In this document: positions 35,077 to 40,048 of the stretch, piece after piece | Position numbering within the stretch: position 1 is the first letter of the stretch | How the letters are laid out: every line of letters begins with the position of its first letter | Assembly: GCA_964561005.1 (NCBI GenBank) | Contig: CAZLNO010000021.1 | Coordinates: forward strand, 1-40,048 | From: CAZLNO01 sp964561005 | GTDB lineage: Bacteria > Pseudomonadota > Alphaproteobacteria > Kiloniellales > Rhodovibrionaceae | DNA: 40,048 nt | Direction of reading: 5' to 3' | Made by a program: the position numbers and the translations under genes | Notes under the pieces: model-generated | Told to the model about the DNA's origin: nothing | What the model saw: only the letters and a program-made list of their open reading frames with translations | Databases searched by the model: none

Positions 35077-35853
35077 ATGGTCAGAGCGAGTTCATATATG
35101 TCAGCGTTTGTCAGGCATGTTAAGAAGTCCGGCGTCCGTGGTGCGATCCGCTTGTCGGCGCGGAATGTAGTAGTGGGGGCCGCGACGGCGAAAGACGTAT
35201 ATTACGATTGGTGGAACGGTGTGTCAACGAGAGAGGTTGTTGCGCTGAATTCGTTAGATATTTATTCGGAAAACAAGAAAGAAGGTGAGGATTATATTTT
35301 AACGCCGAGATCTGTGGTAGATCGTACGATTAGAAGTATATGCGGATCGTTGGACAATCTCGTATTCGTTGATGTTGGTTCTGGAAAGGGGAGAGTTATA
35401 CTTCATGCAGCGAAATTCCCGTTTAGACGCGTTATTGGAGTGGAGTTTTCGGAAGAACTGCACAAGACGTGTAAAGAGAACATTAACCGATTTCGAAAAA
35501 AAGGGGTTAGGTGTGGCAGTATAGAGAGCGTGTGTGCGGATGCGGCGTATTGGGAGTTACCGGAAAACGATATGTTGATATTTATGTTCAATCCGTTCTC
35601 CGAGAAAGTGATGCGGACGTTCGTGAAGAGGCTTGTTAAACATCACGCGGCACATGGGTGCAAAATCTACTTGGCGTATTATAACCCGAAATATGGTTCT
35701 GTAATAAGGGAAACTGGAACGTTTAAGGATAAGGCGGTTTTACAGCCGATTTTATACTGTTCTGCTTTTCCGATATGGCCATTGGCAATGTTCGAATCGA
35801 AGGATTTTGCCGATCCGCCAGGGCAAGGCGACCCGAACGAGCAGCGTGGTTGA
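35077..35853 (+). CDS. SAM-dependent methyltransferase-like protein (low-GC)
   Basis: This 258-residue protein carries a class I methyltransferase motif I FVDVGSGKGRV (about 96-106), a likely acidic SAM-binding position in VIGVEFSEEL, and a motif IV-like DMLIFMFNPF. The C-terminal strands AYYNPKYGSVIRETG fit the fold. An N-terminal basic region precedes the core. It could methylate a sugar or lipid of the EPS pathway; the acceptor is unknown. The right end of the IS1595 element lies only 19 bases upstream, so its native promoter or 5' end has probably been displaced. AAGGAA at 35060-35065 may serve as ribosome site. The last 14 residues switch to GC-rich codons, hinting at a junction at the 3' end. 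Confidence 0.75.
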   Translation: MVRASSYMSAFVRHVKKSGVRGAIRLSARNVVVGAATAKDVYYDWWNGVSTREVVALNSLDIYSENKKEGEDYILTPRSVVDRTIRSICGSLDNLVFVDVGSGKGRVILHAAKFPFRRVIGVEFSEELHKTCKENINRFRKKGVRCGSIESVCADAAYWELPENDMLIFMFNPFSEKVMRTFVKRLVKHHAAHGCKIYLAYYNPKYGSVIRETGTFKDKAVLQPILYCSAFPIWPLAMFESKDFADPPGQGDPNEQRG

Positions 35854-36227
35854 ACGCATGTGCGTGGGTAGCGTGAGCCGCCGAAGATCGTCTCCAACGC
35901 GTTCGGTGTGCTCGCTTTGGTGAAACTGGTGCCGGGGGCCATGGTCTGCACCGGCGAACACGAACACGAACTTGACGACTGGGAGCATTTGACGTGCGCT
36001 CGGCGCGCGCGCGTCTCCAAATTTGATAGGGGCCCGATGAGGCTTTCGAGGCGGGTCTGAACGGCGAGTAAGAGTACATACTGCTGACCTCGCTCTGAAC
36101 CGCGGTGTATACATTCCGGCTAGGCTATTCGCATCAGTGGGCGGCCTTGACTGTCTGATGGGAAAGCATGTGAGCAGATACGTATTCGCTTGGGGGTGTC
36201 TAGCAAGTTAGGAGCGGGGGCAAATTT
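35854..36227 (+). other. Gap upstream of the giant gene; no gene recognised
   Basis: The first ~200 bases are GC-rich, unlike the low-GC genes either side, and no frame on either strand has a recognised fold. They may be debris from another element. The last ~160 bases are AT-richer and should contain the promoter of the next gene; I cannot place -35/-10 boxes with confidence. Confidence 0.45.
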
Positions 36228-39200
36228 ATGCGAAAGGCCACGAGAATTATCGCAATAGAGGGACCTCTTTTTAAAGTGAAAAATCTTTCAAAGACCCTAG
36301 GGGTTTTTGATAAAATTGGACGAGCCGAAACAATACCAAAAACGAGTAAAATAGTTTTTCGGCTAAGTTTACTTTTTCTTTACGTGGGGCTCTTAGTCCT
36401 GCAAGCCAGTATAGTTTGCGGGAAGGAGGGTCACGTGTCCGAGACAAATCTTTTGCAGCAAGCGAGTGGACTCGAGGCACAAGAATGGAAAAAGTTGGAG
36501 GCAGTGAATGAGTTCCAGGATGTCGCCTTAACGAGGTCGGAGCATGACGCCATCGTCAATGTACATGGCGGGCCGAGTTTTTGGGGGTCGATGGGGCCGA
36601 ACGCTGTTTTGGAGACATGGAACAGTGGCGCCTACGATGAGGTCAATAATCGGATGTTCTTTTTTGGCGGGGGTCATGCGGATTATGGTGGGAACGAGGT
36701 TTATGAATTCGACTTCGATACCCTCCAATGGCGTCGAGTTAGCGAGCCTGATCCATTGACAGAACCCGACGGTGTGGGATCGAGCGGGAACACGGTTTTT
36801 ATTCCGGAAGACGGGCCATTATCGACCCATACTTATGATGGCTTGGTTTGGAGCCCGGTCACGGAGACATTGTGGTTGACCCATGCAGGGGCTGGGTTCG
36901 GATCTGATCTACGCACGCCGCATAAACCGACGGATCCGGCGCTCTGGGAGTTCGATCCTGAGACCCGTGAATGGACAGAGCATCCTGTCGATGAGGTGGG
37001 AACGCGAGAGACAGCTGGGTTTGTTTCCGAAACACAGCAGGTGCTAAGTTTAAAAAACAGTTCTAAGGCAACGACGCGCCCACGGTTGGTGGACGCCGAT
37101 GGTGAAATTCATGATTTGCCGAATTTTAATGGTATGACCGGAAGAAAAGAGGGTATGCTTTTTGAAAATCCGGCATCTGGCCAGCTATATCAAATTCGAA
37201 AAGATGGATTTGTAAGGATTGATAGTGTAAAAGGAAAAGATGGAGAAATCACGGAATTTAACGCAAGCGGCATCCAAGGGGATCCCGAAGATCTCCACCA
37301 GGCCGGCGTCGACTACAATCCGAATGACGGAAACTTCTACATCTGGAATGGCGGGCGCGAGGTCATCCGCTGGGATCCCGGCGACGAACGAGACCTGGGC
37401 GACGACACCTTCGAGACGCTGTTCAACATCGGCGGCGAGTCCCCCGGCGGCAAGGGCGGCGGCAAAATCTTCGACAAGTTCGTCTTTCTGGAGGATGCCG
37501 GCGTCTTCGCCGGCATCCAGAACGGCCGCAGCAGCGACGAGGGCGGCGGGATCTGGCTGTACAAGCCGGGCGACAACCCCGACGACATCGACAAGCTGGA
37601 CGTCGGCGCGGCGAGCCTCGACCCGGCGAGCGCGACGGCCATCAACCTCCACTTCGAGGGCGGCGACTTCGACGTCAACGCCAACGGCACGGTCAGCGTG
37701 GCCTATCGCGCGGCGGGCACGGACGCCTGGCAGGAGGGGCTCGACCTTCTGCGCCTGCCCAACGGCGACTTCGCCGGCTCGGTGATCGGCCTGGCGCCGG
37801 ATACGACCTACGAGATCAAGCTGATGCCGAGCGATCCCGACGGCCTCGCCGAGGGCGTCGCGGCGGAGCAGGTTCTCACCGCCCGCACGGCGGACATCCC
37901 GGCGGCCGTCGACGCGGGCGGCGGCGAAATCCGTGTCGCCTCCCTGGCCGAGCTGCAGGCCGCGGTCGATCAGGCGCAGGGCGGCGAGGTCATCGTGCTC
38001 GAGGCCGGGGTCCACACGGGTTCCCTCGACATCAAGAGCCATGGCACGGCCGACGCGCCGATCACCATCCGCGGCGCCGACAACGGCGACAGCGTCATCG
38101 ACGGCCAGGGCGCCGGCGCCGCCATCCGTCTTGAGGGCGATCATGTCCGTATCGAGGGCCTGACCCTGCGCAACGCCGACAAGGGGATCTCGCTGCGCGA
38201 CGGCACCGGCGACCATGTGGACGGCGCGGTGATTCGCGCCAACACCATCACCGAGGTGCGCCGCGGCATCGACGCGAACGAGGGCCACCGCGATCTCACG
38301 ATCGTCGACAACCTGCTGATCGGCGACAACGCCTTCGCCGACACCAGCCAGGAGACCTGGGACGACGAAGGCATCGTCGTCACCGGCCAGGGCATCGTGG
38401 TGGCCAACAACACCCTGGCGGGCTTCGGCGACTCCCTGGGCCTCAACAAGAACACCGACCTCGCCAACCGCGGCATCGAGTTCCACCACAACCAGGTGCT
38501 CTGGGGCGGCGACGACGGGGTCGAGCTCGACTTCGCCGACCGCAACGTCCAGGCCCACCACAACCTGCTGATGAACACGGCCAACGGGCTGAGCTTCCAG
38601 TTCGTCGACGACGGCCCGGCGCTCGCCTATCGCAACGTGATCGTCAACGCCGAGCGCGGCCCCTACAAGATCAAGCCGGAGGCGAGCACCAACCACGGCG
38701 TGTGGCTGTTCAACAACACCACGGTCAAGCAGGGCGAGCCCTGGAAGGACTTCAGCGGCAGCCCGAACGAGGTGAAGATCCTCAACAACCTCTTCGTCGG
38801 GGACGGCACCACGGCCGACACCGTGCGCGCCGACACGACGAACTTCCGCAATCTGGAGATGGACCACAACGCCTGGTCCCACGACGGCAAGTTCCAGGTG
38901 GGCGGCGTCGGCTTCTTCAGCACCTTCGCGGACTGGCAAGCGGGCCCGCAGGGGGACCGCGACGTCCTGCTGGACGGCCAGGAGATCTTCGCCAACGTGC
39001 CGCTGAGCGAGGCGGTCCAGCCCTTCGCCACCTTCCGCACGCCGGATCAGGGCGACCTGCGCCTGGCCGAGGGCTCCGAGGCCGTCGACGCCGGCGCCCT
39101 GATCCCCGGCGTGACCGACAGCTTCACCGGCGCCGGCCCGGACATCGGCGCCCTGGAATCCGGCCAGCCGCTGCCGGAGTACGGCAGCCGGGTGCATGGG

Positions 39201-40048
39201 GAATTGGGGCCGATCGTCCGGGGCGACAGCTTCCGCCTCAACGACCTGCAACCAGTCGCGATCGATGTCGTGGGCAATGACCTCTCGGTAAGCGGCGAGC
39301 GCGTCACCGTCGTCGAGGTGTCCGAGCCCAGCGCCGGCAGCGCCGAGATCACGAATGACGGCGGCATCCTTTACACGCCGGAGTCCGGCTTCGAGGGCGC
39401 GGTGACCTTCACCTACACCGTGCAGGACGAGAGCGGGCGCACCGCCGTCGGCACGGTCGAGGGGCGGGTGTTCGACGAACCCCTCGGCACGATCCCCGAG
39501 GTGTCTCTCATCCTCCGGGCCGACAAGCCGGGTGAGGGCGTTGCCGGCAACGGCGCGATCTCGGCCTGGGCCGATCGCTCCGGCCAGGGCAACGGGGCCC
39601 GGCAGTCCGGCGACGAGAGGCAGCCGACGCTGGCGGAGGTCGACGGCAAGGCCGCGATCCACTTTGACGGCGTGGACGACGTGCTGCGCATCGACAACAG
39701 CGCGACGTTGAACACCGGCGGCCCCTACGACGCCAAGACGCTGTCGATCGCCTTCCGCCCCGGCGAGGACGTGAACAGCCGCCAGGTGATCTACGAGCAG
39801 GGCGGCGCCAAACGCGGAATCAATATCTACCTGGAAGACGGCCAAGTGCACGCGAGCGCCTGGAACCTGGCCGAGGAGGCCTGGGGTCCGCTCACCCTGA
39901 GCGGCGACGTCTCGGCCGGCGAGGTGCACACCATCACCCTGAGCCTCGATGCCGCGGCGGGGACGCTGGCCGCGCATCTGGATGGCCAGTCGCTGGGCAG
40001 CCTGACCGGCGCGAATCTGCTGCACGATCACGGCAACCCCATCGGCCT
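36228..40048 (+). CDS. Giant secreted multidomain surface protein (beta-propeller, beta-helix, Ig-like, LamG-like), 3' end outside window
   Basis: From ATG 36228 the frame stays open to the window edge, at least 1273 residues. An N-terminal hydrophobic segment (KIVFRLSLLFLYVGLLVLQASIVCG, about 41-65) acts as signal or anchor. A Kelch-like beta-propeller follows (about 110-450: NVHGGPSFWGSM, RMFFFGGGHADYGGNEVYEFDF, FYIWNGGREVIRWDPG), then an FN3-like segment (about 470-550). A right-handed beta-helix comes next (about 560-960: ASLAELQAAVDQAQGGEVIV, SVIDGQGAGAAIRLEG, IEFHHNQVLWGGDDGVEL). A cadherin/VCBS-like Ig domain (about 1015-1070: YTPESGFEGAVTFTYTVQDE) and a LamG/concanavalin-like start (about 1085 onward: LRADKPGEG, AWADRSGQGNGARQ) complete the visible part. 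Kelch plus beta-helix suggests glycan binding or cleavage at the surface. Codon use changes sharply near base 37260. Confidence 0.8.
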   Translation, partial: MRKATRIIAIEGPLFKVKNLSKTLGVFDKIGRAETIPKTSKIVFRLSLLFLYVGLLVLQASIVCGKEGHVSETNLLQQASGLEAQEWKKLEAVNEFQDVALTRSEHDAIVNVHGGPSFWGSMGPNAVLETWNSGAYDEVNNRMFFFGGGHADYGGNEVYEFDFDTLQWRRVSEPDPLTEPDGVGSSGNTVFIPEDGPLSTHTYDGLVWSPVTETLWLTHAGAGFGSDLRTPHKPTDPALWEFDPETREWTEHPVDEVGTRETAGFVSETQQVLSLKNSSKATTRPRLVDADGEIHDLPNFNGMTGRKEGMLFENPASGQLYQIRKDGFVRIDSVKGKDGEITEFNASGIQGDPEDLHQAGVDYNPNDGNFYIWNGGREVIRWDPGDERDLGDDTFETLFNIGGESPGGKGGGKIFDKFVFLEDAGVFAGIQNGRSSDEGGGIWLYKPGDNPDDIDKLDVGAASLDPASATAINLHFEGGDFDVNANGTVSVAYRAAGTDAWQEGLDLLRLPNGDFAGSVIGLAPDTTYEIKLMPSDPDGLAEGVAAEQVLTARTADIPAAVDAGGGEIRVASLAELQAAVDQAQGGEVIVLEAGVHTGSLDIKSHGTADAPITIRGADNGDSVIDGQGAGAAIRLEGDHVRIEGLTLRNADKGISLRDGTGDHVDGAVIRANTITEVRRGIDANEGHRDLTIVDNLLIGDNAFADTSQETWDDEGIVVTGQGIVVANNTLAGFGDSLGLNKNTDLANRGIEFHHNQVLWGGDDGVELDFADRNVQAHHNLLMNTANGLSFQFVDDGPALAYRNVIVNAERGPYKIKPEASTNHGVWLFNNTTVKQGEPWKDFSGSPNEVKILNNLFVGDGTTADTVRADTTNFRNLEMDHNAWSHDGKFQVGGVGFFSTFADWQAGPQGDRDVLLDGQEIFANVPLSEAVQPFATFRTPDQGDLRLAEGSEAVDAGALIPGVTDSFTGAGPDIGALESGQPLPEYGSRVHGELGPIVRGDSFRLNDLQPVAIDVVGNDLSVSGERVTVVEVSEPSAGSAEITNDGGILYTPESGFEGAVTFTYTVQDESGRTAVGTVEGRVFDEPLGTIPEVSLILRADKPGEGVAGNGAISAWADRSGQGNGARQSGDERQPTLAEVDGKAAIHFDGVDDVLRIDNSATLNTGGPYDAKTLSIAFRPGEDVNSRQVIYEQGGAKRGINIYLEDGQVHASAWNLAEEAWGPLTLSGDVSAGEVHTITLSLDAAAGTLAAHLDGQSLGSLTGANLLHDHGNPIG

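Noticed and set aside
35854..36114. Overlapping minus-strand frames of about 115-120 residues
   Set aside because: Three frames are open at once in a short GC-rich patch, none with a recognised domain or ribosome site.
37185..40031. 948-residue open frame on the minus strand
   Set aside because: It mirrors the GC-rich part of the giant + strand gene, which has recognisable domains; the minus-strand translation is Val/Ala/Gly/Asp-rich without domains, and it stops being open exactly where GC content falls.

Overview
This is a GC-rich window (apart from low-GC islands near 30.5-32.7, 35.1-35.8 and 36.1-37.3 kb). It is most likely from an alphaproteobacterium, perhaps Rhodospirillales-like, judging by the GlmU tail next to GlmS, the codon usage and the families present. 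Nearly all of it is one exopolysaccharide (EPS) locus of the exosortase A / PEP-CTERM (XrtA) type.

Layout. (1) 1-2003: end of glmU and complete glmS, which make amino-sugar precursors. (2) 2079-5558: a PrsT-type TPR lipoprotein and a small PEP-CTERM-like protein. Between them lie a near-perfect sigma-54 promoter and two upstream TGTC-N9-GACA sites. (3) 5559-6002: a terminator and a cluster of GC-rich palindromic repeats. (4) 6003-17640: the core XrtA operon on the + strand: OPX lipoprotein, Wzz/Wzc-like chain-length protein, tyrosine-kinase-like ATPase, ExeA-like ATPase, polysaccharide deacetylase, FemAB-like protein, exosortase A fused to EpsI, asparagine-synthase-like amidotransferase and the priming sugar transferase. 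(5) 17842-26421: glycosyltransferases, a minus-strand fusion of an OPX domain to an outer-membrane beta-barrel, a secreted beta-helix protein, two convergent sulfotransferases and a possible small membrane protein. (6) 26487-32738: O-antigen ligase/polymerase-like protein, three glycosyltransferases, a secreted C-type-lectin-like protein and GalE. (7) 32758-35057: a decayed IS5-family element and an intact IS1595-family element. (8) 35077-35853: a SAM methyltransferase-like gene. (9) 36228 to the window end: a very large, open-ended secreted multidomain protein whose base composition changes abruptly near 37260.

How the parts fit (inference): EpsB primes the lipid carrier, the glycosyltransferases and GalE build the repeat unit, the ligase/polymerase-like protein and chain-length system polymerise or transfer it, and the OPX proteins export it. 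Sulfotransferases, deacetylase and possibly the beta-helix proteins modify the polymer. XrtA processes PEP-CTERM proteins that co-populate the matrix. No Wzx flippase and no PrsK/PrsR regulator were recognised here.

The items most worth a second look are the OPX/beta-barrel fusion, the sigma-54 control region, the mosaic giant surface protein and the lectin-like secreted protein.
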